Source: Pseudomonas amygdali
GTDB taxonomy: Bacteria > Pseudomonadota > Gammaproteobacteria > Pseudomonadales > Pseudomonadaceae
NCBI RefSeq assembly: GCF_002699855.1
Contig: NZ_LKBW01000113.1
Location: 1-57,960 of the forward strand
DNA length: 57,960 bases
Reading direction: 5' to 3'
A program made the translations under genes and the position numbers. Below are positions 21,593-31,065 of this stretch, piece by piece (within the stretch, counting starts at the first letter, position 1; every line of letters begins with the position of its first letter). The notes under the pieces are model-generated. The model did no database searches. It saw nothing but the letters and a program-made list of their open reading frames with translations, and was not told the DNA's origin.

Positions 21593-23017
21593 CTATCCCT
21601 GCCCGCGGATCTTCTCGACAATTGCTGTAGTCGAGCTGTTTTCCACCAGCCCCAACACACGCACATCGCCACCGTACGCCTGGACGATATCGGCACCGAC
21701 CACCTGATCAACGCCGTAATCACCACCCTTTACCAGTACGTCCGGTTTGACGTGACTCAGCAGATTTTCAGGGGTGCCTTCAGGGAAGCTGATCACCCAG
21801 TCCACTGCACCCAACCCTGCCAGCACGGCCATACGCCGGTCGACACTGTTGATCGGACGGCCCGGCCCTTTCAGGCGGCTGACAGACGCATCATCGTTGA
21901 CGGCAACGATCAGACGATCACCCTGCGCGCGCGCCTGCTCCAGGTAGGTCACATGACCCGCGTGGAGGATGTCGAAGCAGCCATTGGTGAAGACGATTTT
22001 CTCTTTGTGCGCGCGCGCATCATCGACCGCCAGCAATAGTTGCTCCAGCCCCAGCACGCCGCGCTCGGAACCTTCTTCACGCTGAATGGCGCGGCGCAGT
22101 TCCGGGGCGCTGATGGCTGCTGTACCCAGCTTGCCGACCACAATGCCTGCTGCCAGATTGGCCAGCGCCACCGCATGCGGCAGTTCCTCGCCCGCAGCAA
22201 TCGCTGCTGCGAGAGTGGAAATTACCGTGTCACCGGCGCCGGTCACATCGAACACTTCGCGAGCGCGGGCTGGCAGATGCAGCGCCTGCTGATCAGGACG
22301 CAGCAGGGTCATGCCATGTTCACCACGGGTCACCAGCAGAGCGCCCAGGTCAAGCTCCTGCATCAGCTGCGCGCCTTTGGTGACCAGCTGTGCCTCGTCT
22401 ACACAATGCCCTACGATCGCTTCGAATTCGCTGAGGTTCGGCGTAATCAGGCTGGCACCGCGATAAATCGTGAAATCCTTGCCCTTGGGATCAGCCAACA
22501 CCGGGATTCCGCGTTTACGGGCAGCCTGAATCAGTGCCTGATGGTTTCTCAGCGCGCCCTTGCCGTAATCTGACAGGACCAGCACCTTGATGCCATCCAG
22601 CAGGCTGTAGACCTCTGCACTCAGTGCCAGCGGGTCAGTATTGAACGCCTCTTCGAAGTCGATACGCAGTAGCTGCTGATGGCGACTGATAACGCGCAGC
22701 TTGACGATAGTGGGCTGATTGGCAATGCGCTGAAAACGCGCCAGCACACCCGCTGCTTTCAGGCTGTTGGCCAGACTTTCTGCGGCCTCGTCGTTACCCG
22801 TCACACCGACCAGCGAAGCCGGTGCGCCCAGTGCAGCGATGTTCAAGGCCACGTTGGCAGCGCCGCCTGGACGGTCTTCGATTTGATCGACCTTGACCAC
22901 AGGCACCGGCGCTTCAGGGGAAATACGCGAGGTGCCGCCATGCCAGTATCTGTCGAGCATCACATCGCCAACCACCAGGACAGGGGCCTGATCAAAGCGC
23001 GGCATGGATAACTTCAT
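21593..23017 (-). CDS. hldE: Bifunctional heptose-7-phosphate kinase / heptose-1-phosphate adenylyltransferase
   Basis: HldE (RfaE), 474 residues, makes ADP-heptose for the LPS core. Residues 1 to about 320 are a PfkB-type kinase: VLVVGDVMLDRYWHG, RPGGAANVALNIAALG, and DVTGAGDTVISTLAAAIA with the catalytic Asp. Residues about 340-474 are a cytidylyltransferase-fold domain with FTNGCFDILHAGHVTYL, whose HAGH is the nucleotide motif. Both activities are fused, as usual in gammaproteobacteria. It is transcribed with msbA upstream (gap about 127 bases). Confidence 0.97.
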   Translation of the reverse strand: MKLSMPRFDQAPVLVVGDVMLDRYWHGGTSRISPEAPVPVVKVDQIEDRPGGAANVALNIAALGAPASLVGVTGNDEAAESLANSLKAAGVLARFQRIANQPTIVKLRVISRHQQLLRIDFEEAFNTDPLALSAEVYSLLDGIKVLVLSDYGKGALRNHQALIQAARKRGIPVLADPKGKDFTIYRGASLITPNLSEFEAIVGHCVDEAQLVTKGAQLMQELDLGALLVTRGEHGMTLLRPDQQALHLPARAREVFDVTGAGDTVISTLAAAIAAGEELPHAVALANLAAGIVVGKLGTAAISAPELRRAIQREEGSERGVLGLEQLLLAVDDARAHKEKIVFTNGCFDILHAGHVTYLEQARAQGDRLIVAVNDDASVSRLKGPGRPINSVDRRMAVLAGLGAVDWVISFPEGTPENLLSHVKPDVLVKGGDYGVDQVVGADIVQAYGGDVRVLGLVENSSTTAIVEKIRGQG

Positions 23018-23144
23018 GGAACTACCCGTACTTTAAAAATAGACAGGGGCGGAATCTTAGCACAGGGGTTTATAACCGACAGGCTGTTGAATCACACCGC
23101 CCGAAGGCAGGCAGGCCGCAGGGGCCCGCCCGGTGAGAGCGAGG

Positions 23145-24947
23145 TCAGACTGCGCCGACAGGTGCCGGCTCGTCCAGACCCATGGCATGCAGACGGGCGT
23201 AATAGCCGTTCTGTGCCAACAGCTCGGTATGCGTGCCGCGCTCGACGATCTGCCCGGCGTCCATGACCAGAATCATGTCGGCCTTTTCGATGGTCGAAAG
23301 GCGGTGAGCGATGACTAGCGTGGTTCGGCCCTTCATGACGTGATCCAGGGCCGCCTGGATGTGGCGTTCGGACTCGGTGTCGAGCGCCGACGTAGCTTCG
23401 TCGAGGATCAGCAGCGGTGCGTTTTTAAGCAGTGCGCGAGCAATGGCCAGACGCTGCCGCTGACCACCGGACAGCAGCACGCCGTTTTCGCCCACCTGAG
23501 TATCGAACCCCTGCGGCAACTGGTCGATGAACTCTTTGGCGTAGGCATCGGCGGCGGCCGCTTCGATGTCGGCACGTGGAGCACCTGCCAGATCACCATA
23601 GGCAATGTTGTTGGCGATCGTGTCGTTGAACAGCGTGACGTTCTGGTTGACCTGGGCGATGTGCCTGCGCAGGTTGCGCAAACGGTAGTCGTTGATTTCG
23701 ACGCTATCGAGCAGGATGTTGCCCATCTCGTGCCCGTAAAAACGCGGTATCAGGTTGGCCAGGGTCGATTTACCGCTGCCGGAACGGCCTACCAGCGCAA
23801 TCATCTGCCCAGGCGCTGCGGAGAAACTGATGTCGTTTAACACCTGACGCTCGGTCTGCGGGTAGAAGAAGCTGAGGTTCTTCACCTCCAGGTGGCCGGC
23901 CACGCGATCACGCTCGATCGTGCCGGTGTCGACTTCTTCTTCCACGTCCAGTTGTTCGAAGATGCTCTCGGCACCGGCGACGCCTTTCTGGATCGTCGAA
24001 CTGACTTCCGACAGCTGGCGAATCGGCTTGGGCAGCAGACCGGCAGCAGTGATATAGGCAACCAGATCGCCCGCGGTAGCATCGCCTCGCAGGAACAGCA
24101 CCAGAAACATCAGCACCGCCATGGCGCTGTAGATCACCAGTTGCAGCATCGGCGTATAGATGGCACCGGTTTTGGTCATGCGCAGTTGTTTGCGCGTGTT
24201 GCTGTCACTGGCCTGAGCGAAGCGGTTCTGTTCGTAGGACTCGCCACCGAAGCTGCGTACCACGCGATAGCCCTGAATGGTTTCCGAGGCAACGTGCGTA
24301 ACATCGCCCATCGCTACCTGAATCTTCTTGCTCTGCTTGCGGAATTTCTTGCTTGCACTGCCGACCATGACGGCAATCAGCGGCAGGATGGCGAGCATGA
24401 CCAGAGTCAGCTTCCAGTTCATCATCAACAGGTAGATGAACAGGAACACCACGGTCAGCCCTTCACGAATCACCACTTTGATGGCATCGGTGGCGGCACC
24501 GGTGACCATCGTGACGTTGAACGTGATACGCGAAATCAGGTGGCCGGAGTTGGTCGTATCGAAGTAACGATTGGGCAGTACCAGCAACTTGTTGAACAGC
24601 TCCACCCGCAGGTCATGGACCAACCCGAGAGACACCTTGGCCAGGAAGTAGTTACCCAGGAAAGAGCCAAGCCCCTGCCATGCGGCGATCAGAACGATCA
24701 GCAACGGCACTGCCTGCAACAGTTGCAGCTCACGCAGATAAGGCACATTGGGGAACAGCACGGCTTCAGGGTTGGTCATGCCATCGACAAAATATTTGAG
24801 GATGCCGGCAAGCATCGGCTGGGTCGAGGCGAAGATCACGAAACCAATGATGCTGAGCAGGAAGATGCCCACATACGGACGCACATAAGACAACAGACGG
24901 AAATAGATTTTCACGCTGGAAGTCGAGGACGATTCGGAGGTTGTCAT
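23145..24947 (-). CDS. msbA: Lipid A export ATP-binding/permease protein MsbA
   Basis: MsbA, 600 residues, is the homodimeric ABC transporter that flips core-lipid A from the inner to the outer leaflet of the inner membrane. The N-terminal half has six membrane helices. The C-terminal ATPase has GRSGSGKSTLANLIPRFY (Walker A), LLSGGQRQRLAIARALL (signature) and LLILDEATSALD (Walker B), then the switch His in VIAHRLST. I start at 24947 (MTTSESSSTS); a longer frame upstream to 25070 is non-conserved. Divergent from the kinase-like gene. Confidence 0.96.
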   Translation of the reverse strand: MTTSESSSTSSVKIYFRLLSYVRPYVGIFLLSIIGFVIFASTQPMLAGILKYFVDGMTNPEAVLFPNVPYLRELQLLQAVPLLIVLIAAWQGLGSFLGNYFLAKVSLGLVHDLRVELFNKLLVLPNRYFDTTNSGHLISRITFNVTMVTGAATDAIKVVIREGLTVVFLFIYLLMMNWKLTLVMLAILPLIAVMVGSASKKFRKQSKKIQVAMGDVTHVASETIQGYRVVRSFGGESYEQNRFAQASDSNTRKQLRMTKTGAIYTPMLQLVIYSAMAVLMFLVLFLRGDATAGDLVAYITAAGLLPKPIRQLSEVSSTIQKGVAGAESIFEQLDVEEEVDTGTIERDRVAGHLEVKNLSFFYPQTERQVLNDISFSAAPGQMIALVGRSGSGKSTLANLIPRFYGHEMGNILLDSVEINDYRLRNLRRHIAQVNQNVTLFNDTIANNIAYGDLAGAPRADIEAAAADAYAKEFIDQLPQGFDTQVGENGVLLSGGQRQRLAIARALLKNAPLLILDEATSALDTESERHIQAALDHVMKGRTTLVIAHRLSTIEKADMILVMDAGQIVERGTHTELLAQNGYYARLHAMGLDEPAPVGAV

Positions 24948-25125
24948 GAGAATCCGTCGTATTAAAAAGAGGCCGAATTGTATCACAGCGGTTTTCGCGG
25001 CTGCCTGCTGCGGTAACATAGGCGGCTCGTCCATTCCCTGAGGTTTCTGATTGCTGCTTGAAACCGGCAAAGCAGGCTTCTGTATGACGACCAGTAGCCC
25101 TTGGGGCGTAAAAACCGGAGTATCG

Positions 25126-25764
25126 ATGCAAGCGCTTGACCACGCCCATTACCTTGATCTGGTTCAAGGTGCCGAAGTGCTTGAAGCCGATGGCACGGGC
25201 GACAAAGTACTACGTCTGCGTGACGGCTCCATGTTGAAATTGTTTCGACGCAAACGCCTTGTCAGCTCGGCAGCCTGGTATCCCTATGCCCAACGCTTCG
25301 CAGACAACTGTGAAACGCTGATCAAACGCGGCATTCCCTGCCCGCGCATACGCTCGGTAAGCCGCATCGCCGAAATCGAGCGCGATGCCGTGCATTATGA
25401 TCCGCTGGCAGGCTTCACCCTGCGCCAGCTATTGGGCAGTGCGGTGGCCGACGACAAGCTGCGCAGGCAACTGGGAAGCTTCATTGCCCACCTGCATGAA
25501 AAGGGCATCTACTTTCGCTCGGCCCATCTGGGCAACGTTATCCTCACACCGGAAGGCACCCTCGGCCTGATCGACATTGCCGACATGAAAACCTACCGCC
25601 GCGCATTGCGTAAAAGCCTGCGCCTGCGCAACTTCAAGCACATGTTGCGCTATCAGGAAGATCGCCAGTGGCTGCTGGACAACGGCAACCCGGCCTTCCT
25701 CGATGGCTACATGAGCGCTCAGAGCCTGTGCGACACGAGCGAACTGGTCCAGGCTATTCAGTAA
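25126..25764 (+). CDS. Kinase-fold protein of the InaA/toluene-tolerance (Ttg8) type
   Basis: A 212-residue protein with the RIO/LPS-kinase fold, as in Kdo kinase and InaA. The N-lobe strand-and-lysine is seen in LRDGSMLKLFRRKR. However, at the catalytic loop it reads YFRSAHLGNVIL: the metal-binding Asn is present, but the position of the catalytic Asp is Ser. LIDIADM keeps the second Asp. It may be inactive or use another residue. GGAG lies before the ATG at 25126; ATGs further upstream are less likely. Divergent from msbA, convergent with waaL, which suggests a role in the core region. Confidence 0.75.
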   Translation: MQALDHAHYLDLVQGAEVLEADGTGDKVLRLRDGSMLKLFRRKRLVSSAAWYPYAQRFADNCETLIKRGIPCPRIRSVSRIAEIERDAVHYDPLAGFTLRQLLGSAVADDKLRRQLGSFIAHLHEKGIYFRSAHLGNVILTPEGTLGLIDIADMKTYRRALRKSLRLRNFKHMLRYQEDRQWLLDNGNPAFLDGYMSAQSLCDTSELVQAIQ

Positions 25765-25780
25765 CGCTTTCACTAAAAGA

Positions 25781-25808
25781 ATGGCCGCTTTCGAAGCGGC
25801 CATTTTTT
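25781..25808. terminator. Bidirectional terminator between the kinase-like gene and waaL
   Basis: ATGGCCGCTT-TCG-AAGCGGCCAT (25781-25803) is a perfect 10-bp stem with a 3-base loop. It is followed by a T-tract on the plus strand and preceded by AAAAGA, giving a T-tract on the minus strand. It serves both convergent genes, whose stops lie at 25764 and 25812. Confidence 0.9.
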
Positions 25809-25811
25809 ATC

Positions 25812-26981
25812 TTACTGCTGCTGCCTGAGCCGATGCGCCTGCACAATACGGCCCAGCACCATCGTTGCCGGTAACAATACCAGCACCCAAAGCTCATCCG
25901 GGTTACCGACCAGCTGGCCACCGTCAAAGTTGAGCATCAACAGCGCACAGGCCAGGTAAAGGCCCCAGGCATCACCGTTGCGCAAGGTGTTCCACAGCGT
26001 CATCGCCATCACGACCAGAAACATCACCAGCGAAGCCGCGCCGGTGTACAGCCCCAGCGACACGAAAATGTTGTGTGGATGCTGGATGGGCATACCGCCC
26101 GTTAGAGTCTGGGTGGTATAAAAATCGACACCACAACCCAGCACCCAGCCGCAGCGACGCCATTCACCGGTCATGATTTCAAACAGCTCGACGCGATAGG
26201 AGTCGCCTCTGACCATCAGCAGAGCGACCCACTGCTCATCTTTCACAAGCCAGAAGCCTATGGCAGCCACAACGCCTGTCACCACCAAGGCCACTGCTGT
26301 GCGCAGCGGAAAGCGGTAAAGCGAATACGCTGCGCAGATGGCAAACAGGAAGGCTGCGCCCACCAGCGCGGTGCGGGTCTGGACGACGAAAGCCGTTAAC
26401 ACCAGAGTAACGAGAACTGCAGACACCGCTTCAATCCAGCGCCGCTCTCTGGCCCATAGCGGCAGTGCCAGGGCAAGGCTGCAAACCAGCCATGCGCTGG
26501 TGTAGATCACATTCTCCATACGCCCCGGAAGAATGGCCACACGCTGACCGAACTCGAATTTCCCGGTTACCCAGCTGTAAATGCTGCTGAGCAGAATGTA
26601 CAGGCAGATGGCCCAGAACATGCCGCGCACGAACAAACCGCCCCGGAAGAAACCGTTTTCCGTAATACCGGCCACGACAAAGACAAACAGGCTGACGTAG
26701 ACAATATGCTTGTAATACTGGAACTCCTGCGCTTGCAGCGCCGGCACCAGAAAACACGCCATGAATACAGCCCAGGCTATGCCCAGCGGCTCTGCAAACA
26801 CCCCGGCGCCGCGGTACTTGATCAAGAAGAACAAGCCCGGCAAGGCGGTGAATGCGTAAAACAGATTGTTGGTGATCTTGGCTGACGGGTTAAGAATGAA
26901 ACTCAGCAGGAAGACAACAATCGCTACGGTGAAATACGTCTGTACTTTGTTGCTGGGGATTGTGATTCGGTCAACTGACAT
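25812..26981 (-). CDS. waaL: O-antigen ligase
   Basis: WaaL, 389 residues, about 10-12 membrane helices. It joins undecaprenyl-linked O-antigen to core-lipid A on the periplasmic side. The large periplasmic loop before the late helices includes MVRGDSYRVELFEIMTGEWR and QHPHNIFVSLGLYTG, whose HPHN histidine is the conserved catalytic residue of the Wzy_C family. It overlaps the upstream glycosyltransferase by 11 bases. It is the last gene of the distal core block. Ligase family members are divergent, so the donor cannot be told from sequence. Confidence 0.9.
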   Translation of the reverse strand: MSVDRITIPSNKVQTYFTVAIVVFLLSFILNPSAKITNNLFYAFTALPGLFFLIKYRGAGVFAEPLGIAWAVFMACFLVPALQAQEFQYYKHIVYVSLFVFVVAGITENGFFRGGLFVRGMFWAICLYILLSSIYSWVTGKFEFGQRVAILPGRMENVIYTSAWLVCSLALALPLWARERRWIEAVSAVLVTLVLTAFVVQTRTALVGAAFLFAICAAYSLYRFPLRTAVALVVTGVVAAIGFWLVKDEQWVALLMVRGDSYRVELFEIMTGEWRRCGWVLGCGVDFYTTQTLTGGMPIQHPHNIFVSLGLYTGAASLVMFLVVMAMTLWNTLRNGDAWGLYLACALLMLNFDGGQLVGNPDELWVLVLLPATMVLGRIVQAHRLRQQQ

Positions 26982-27744
26982 TATTGAGCAACCAACCTGT
27001 TACCAGACCAGCAAGCACAGCGATGATCAGCTTGACGCGATCACGACGCTTGCGACGCTGTTTGTCGAGCCGCTCCTGCGGCACCACCACATGCTCACCG
27101 AACCCGGTGTGCAATACGGCATCATTTTCCAGAATCAGAGCGTAACGGTTTTGCGACGCGAATAATTGTGAAAGTTTCTTCTCGCCACCATGCTCGGCAT
27201 ACGGTGCATGCTGCTGGTAATCAGCCAGGCGGCGCAGCCCGGGATTGAAGGAAAAACCCTGCCACTCCGGCTTGTGCGAGCCCAGCTTGTAAAACGGGAT
27301 ACCTTCGACCACTTCACGCTCGTTCAGATAAACATAGGGGCTGTGAATACGCAGATCATGATTGTAGCTGCGCAACCAGACCTGCAATGCCTGAGGATCG
27401 TGCTTGAGCAGCGTCATTGATTCTTCGATGAAGTGCGGGCGGTAGAAATCCCAGTCATCCTCGCAATGGAAAACCCAGGATGTCTCGACCAACGAATAGG
27501 CCGCATCGACAGAGCGCATCTGCCCCAGCTTGGGACTGTTGATGATGAAACGTGTATGCGGGCGCCAGTGTTCTGGAATACAGGCCTGGACCTGAGCATC
27601 ACCCGAGTCTTCGGTAATCAGCACATGGCGTATGGGCGCGGTATTGAAACGGTCGAACGTTTCCAGGGTGCGCTTCAACAAGTCGAATCGACCACAACTG
27701 GTGACGACCAGCGTAATGTCGCTGTTTTCGCTGAATACCATCAT
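26971..27744 (-). CDS. wapR: Family 2 glycosyltransferase (WapR-type rhamnosyltransferase)
   Basis: A 257-residue GT-A transferase. TLVVTSCGRFDLLKRTLETF is the nucleotide-sugar binding start and the acidic motif is FHCEDDWDFYRPHF. A single C-terminal helix (LIIAVLAGLVTGWLL) may anchor it to the inner membrane. By position between waaL and ssg it matches PA5000 WapR, which adds an alpha-1,3-rhamnose to the uncapped/capped core; the donor sugar here is inferred from synteny. Two ATG codons in a row, 27744 and 27741; GGGAA precedes them. It overlaps waaL by 11 bases. Confidence 0.8.
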   Translation of the reverse strand: MMVFSENSDITLVVTSCGRFDLLKRTLETFDRFNTAPIRHVLITEDSGDAQVQACIPEHWRPHTRFIINSPKLGQMRSVDAAYSLVETSWVFHCEDDWDFYRPHFIEESMTLLKHDPQALQVWLRSYNHDLRIHSPYVYLNEREVVEGIPFYKLGSHKPEWQGFSFNPGLRRLADYQQHAPYAEHGGEKKLSQLFASQNRYALILENDAVLHTGFGEHVVVPQERLDKQRRKRRDRVKLIIAVLAGLVTGWLLNNVS

Positions 27745-27775
27745 TCGTTCCCAATCATTGAATATTCATAATTCC

Positions 27776-28732
27776 TTACCATCCCAACCGTGACCGCAGG
27801 CGATCGAGCCAGCTCATCGCCGGCATGCTGCGCAGCGGCGAATGCATTGCGTCCACGATGGCTTTTCCAAGGGCATGGAATGTAAAGCGTTCTTCGACCA
27901 AAGTCTGCCCATTACAGGATATTTCGCTGGCCAGCACGGTGTTCTCGCGCAACTTCGCCAGCTTTTCACGAAGCTGGGGAATGTCGCGATAGAGCACGAT
28001 GTTGTGCATGTCGACAAAGCCCAGCGCGCGGTTTTCTTCAGCGCCCTGATCAAAGGCCAGTAGCACGCAACCGCAGGCCATGGCCTCGAAATTCTTGATC
28101 ATGTACTCGCCCATGCCGACATCGGCACTGACGAAAAAGCGGATGCGGTTAAGGGTGTCGCAATACTCTTCCCCGGACTTGGTACGCGTGACGAGCAGAT
28201 TCTCGACCTGCCCCAACTCATCCAGCAACGCCTTGCGGCCGCTGTAGGCCACACTGTTGGTGCTGCCCACGAACGCCAGTTCGATATCACGCTCACGCGC
28301 CTGCAATTGCAACAGGCTCTGGTCATAGCCCTTGGGCACGATCACCGCGTCGAAGCCTTCCTGGCGCAGGCGCTCGCTGACCATGAACCCCGAGCAGATC
28401 CCCCGCGCCCAAGGCAGCTTGCGATAGTGCGCACTGAACCTGCCGGTGTATTTGCAAGGAATGTAGTTCTGGTAGGCATCGTGTTCAAGGATGACCAGAT
28501 TGGGAATCGTGCGGATGAACCCGACCTGACGCACTTCCTGCTTGAAGCGCAGGAAAAACACGATCCGGTCATAACGGCTGACGTCCACTTCGCGGCGGAA
28601 ATAGCCACGCAGGTTGCGTTGCTCCGCGGAACTCAGCCAGCGCACATCGCATTCGCAGTGTGCCGCGATGCCGTCATAGAGACGGTCCAGAATCGCACGC
28701 TGCTCTTTCTGGACCAGAAGTAGAACTTTCAT
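27776..28732 (-). CDS. ssg: Cell-surface polysaccharide glycosyltransferase Ssg
   Basis: A 318-residue GT-B fold transferase of the Glyco_trans_1_2 type. It begins MKVLLLVQKEQRAILDRLYD and has KNFEAMACGCVLLAF, the C-terminal donor-binding loop, with GEYMIKNFEA in front. It matches PA5001 Ssg by order; ssg mutants of Pseudomonas have altered LPS, motility and phage sensitivity. AAGGA lies six bases before the ATG. It is 31 bases upstream of wapR and 30 bases downstream of dnpA, in one operon. Confidence 0.85.
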   Translation of the reverse strand: MKVLLLVQKEQRAILDRLYDGIAAHCECDVRWLSSAEQRNLRGYFRREVDVSRYDRIVFFLRFKQEVRQVGFIRTIPNLVILEHDAYQNYIPCKYTGRFSAHYRKLPWARGICSGFMVSERLRQEGFDAVIVPKGYDQSLLQLQARERDIELAFVGSTNSVAYSGRKALLDELGQVENLLVTRTKSGEEYCDTLNRIRFFVSADVGMGEYMIKNFEAMACGCVLLAFDQGAEENRALGFVDMHNIVLYRDIPQLREKLAKLRENTVLASEISCNGQTLVEERFTFHALGKAIVDAMHSPLRSMPAMSWLDRLRSRLGW

Positions 28733-28762
28733 GGTTTTCCTTGCAGTACTGCGCCTTCTGAA

Positions 28763-30202
28763 TCAGATGTCACCGCGGCGCCAGAACAACTCGTGTCGTC
28801 GCACAGCTTTGCGGAAGAATTCGTTTTCGCCTTCGGCCGGCCAGTGGCGACCGGCCAGAACGCGTTGCAACGTACGGCGCACACGGCGTTTGAACGGCAT
28901 CGGCGGCAACAGGTCATGCATCATACCCAGCGCCATTGCCTTGTCGCGTTGGGCCGCAACCGATAAGTGCAGGCTGTACGGTACCAGCGGCAGACTGGCA
29001 TCGAATACCGGCGGCAGGCTGATGCCACTGTAGGCATCGCCCATTGGCCAACGGTCGTTGTCGTGCAAGTGGTTGGCGTAACCGAGCACCACGTCTGGCT
29101 GCCATTCAAGACCGGCCAGCGCTTCACGCACGGCTGCCTGGGCACAGATATGGTCGGGATGCGGATCGATGGCCGGGTGCGGCATGACAATAACCTGCGG
29201 CCTGGCCTTGAGGACCAGTGCACGCAGGTCGGCGAGCAGGTTATTCCAGGTCGGCAGGCCGTCATCGCCGGGCAATGGCAGCGTATTGAACTGGCGAAAC
29301 AGGCGGGTATCGCTCAGATCCGCCTCACGCGAGCCAATCGGCATATCCGGCGCAGCCTGCATGGCGGGCAATTGCAGGCAGAAATAGCCCAATTGCACAC
29401 ACTGCGACTCGGGCACCCCGCCCCAGCGCGCCACGGCGATACTGTCCCAGGCCCGCAAGCGGCCCTTCATGCGCGCAGCTTCGGCGCGCTGCATGCCCAT
29501 CTGGCGATAATGTTCAGCCTCGATCTCACCGGCGGTCAGCGTGACAATCCAGGCTTCCTCGGCCTGGCTGTAAAGCCCGAACGCGGCGAGCTCGGCATCG
29601 TCGGCATGCGGTGCGATGACCATGACACGCTGCTTTCGCGCATCCGCCTGACGAAACAGCCAGAGGCGCGGCGTACCAGCAAGACGACAGAAACGTCCGC
29701 GCAGTTGCAGGGCACCCGCAGCCAGCGGCTCACCAAGCCCGGTCAGGTTCAGATAACGCACGCCGCAAACGCCACGCTCGAAGGCCTGCCGGTCACTCAA
29801 GGCCTGCCCCTGCAACTCCACCACCGGGTCGAGAAAACGTCCCAGCCAAGTGCTTTTTACTGTCAGTGCCAGTATCAATGTTTCGTCGCCGTTCAGTTGC
29901 ACGGCGGGGTCGATCAGCAACGTGCCACCGTCCAGGCGGACGCCTGGTACTTCGCTGTCGGCCGGAAAACTGTACTGATAGTCGTCGGCGGGTGAATAAA
30001 ACAGATGATCGGCAAACCAGGCCTCATGGGCGACCCATGCGCAAACAGCCACGAGCGGCACCAGCCACCAGAACGTCAACACGCCGATGGCAATCAACAG
30101 CAGCAGGCCACCCAGTAACGCCAGCCGCTTGTTACGGCGATGGCGCTTGAGCAACTGTTGCTTGCGACTCAAATCTGGAACACCGGAACGGGGTTGCACC
30201 AT
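28763..30202 (-). CDS. dnpA: PIG-L family de-N-acetylase DnpA
   Basis: A 479-residue protein with two N-terminal membrane helices (about residues 26-55) and a LmbE/PIG-L de-N-acetylase domain. The metal motif is VIAPHADDAELAAFG, with its partner His further on in MPHPAIDPHPDHI. By order it matches PA5002 DnpA, which in P. aeruginosa was linked to LPS modification and fluoroquinolone tolerance. Its predicted substrate is an N-acetylated sugar of the outer core. The ATG at 30202 lies inside the end of the mig-14 gene (34-base overlap), so the two are coupled. Confidence 0.85.
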   Translation of the reverse strand: MVQPRSGVPDLSRKQQLLKRHRRNKRLALLGGLLLLIAIGVLTFWWLVPLVAVCAWVAHEAWFADHLFYSPADDYQYSFPADSEVPGVRLDGGTLLIDPAVQLNGDETLILALTVKSTWLGRFLDPVVELQGQALSDRQAFERGVCGVRYLNLTGLGEPLAAGALQLRGRFCRLAGTPRLWLFRQADARKQRVMVIAPHADDAELAAFGLYSQAEEAWIVTLTAGEIEAEHYRQMGMQRAEAARMKGRLRAWDSIAVARWGGVPESQCVQLGYFCLQLPAMQAAPDMPIGSREADLSDTRLFRQFNTLPLPGDDGLPTWNNLLADLRALVLKARPQVIVMPHPAIDPHPDHICAQAAVREALAGLEWQPDVVLGYANHLHDNDRWPMGDAYSGISLPPVFDASLPLVPYSLHLSVAAQRDKAMALGMMHDLLPPMPFKRRVRRTLQRVLAGRHWPAEGENEFFRKAVRRHELFWRRGDI

Positions 30203-31065
30203 CGGTCCTTGTACTCGCGGTCGGCACGACCAAAGGAAAAACGCAGTGATTTGCCCAAGGCGCGGGCGTTCTCCCAGGCGGACTGGGTATTGACGAAACT
30301 CAGCACGCTGCCGGGGCTGAAGTCCCGGGTTTCGGGATCGACACCGCCGTTGACGTACTCGATGCTGACCCACTGCGGCGCTTCGACGCGATACACCAGT
30401 TGAATGGCAATCGGCGCATCGTTGAGAAACACCACCGAACCGATCAGCAGTTCACGCAGCAATTCGATGACCTCGGCCTTGTGCCGGGCACCGGTGGCCT
30501 CAAAGCCCCAGCGACGCTGAAACAGATCGCAATACATACTCGCCAGCTCGGCGCTGCTGAACTCGCTGACAGGCCTTACCGTGCCGCCAGCTTCCTCCAG
30601 CAAGCGAAGTTCACGACGCTGGTTGTAACGAAATTTCTTGGACAGTTCTTCAGGCGTACGCGCCATCGCCAGCGATTCGGTCTGCGGCCTGAAGGTGCTG
30701 ATGCGGCTCTCGTTGAGCGCAGACACATAGCGGGCACGATGGCGGACCGGGACCTGAATGTCATCGGCCACCGGCAAAATCAGCTCGGCGTTGCCCAGGT
30801 CGAACAGGCCTTTCTTGCCGTGACGCTTGAGTTCGTCCTTGGACAGCGCCAGCGAACGCCCCCAGGTGGCAATCGCTGCCTTTACTTCGCCGCCCTGCTC
30901 CCAGGCCAGATAACGCACAGCAATACCGGAAAACGCCGACAGGCGCGCAACGACCAGCGGATGAGTGGCTACGCTGCCACCCAACCGTTGCCATGCCTGC
31001 TCGTAAGCAGCCGCGTCGATCTGCACCCAGCCACGCTCGCGCCAGCCTTTGAATCGATTGAGCAT
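30169..31065 (-). CDS. mig-14: Mig-14 family protein (GNAT-like fold)
   Basis: A 298-residue protein of the Mig-14 family (PF07395), related to FemAB/GNAT acyltransferases. Conserved stretches are MARTPEELSKKFRYNQRREL, YCDLFQRRWGFEATG and the C-terminal SLRFSFGRADREYKDRWC. Salmonella Mig-14 gives resistance to antimicrobial peptides; in Pseudomonas the gene lies in the LPS core cluster, so a core or envelope acyl-type modification is likely but unproven. Its start overlaps the wapH stop as TGATG, and dnpA starts inside its end. Confidence 0.88.
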   Translation of the reverse strand: MLNRFKGWRERGWVQIDAAAYEQAWQRLGGSVATHPLVVARLSAFSGIAVRYLAWEQGGEVKAAIATWGRSLALSKDELKRHGKKGLFDLGNAELILPVADDIQVPVRHRARYVSALNESRISTFRPQTESLAMARTPEELSKKFRYNQRRELRLLEEAGGTVRPVSEFSSAELASMYCDLFQRRWGFEATGARHKAEVIELLRELLIGSVVFLNDAPIAIQLVYRVEAPQWVSIEYVNGGVDPETRDFSPGSVLSFVNTQSAWENARALGKSLRFSFGRADREYKDRWCNPVPVFQI

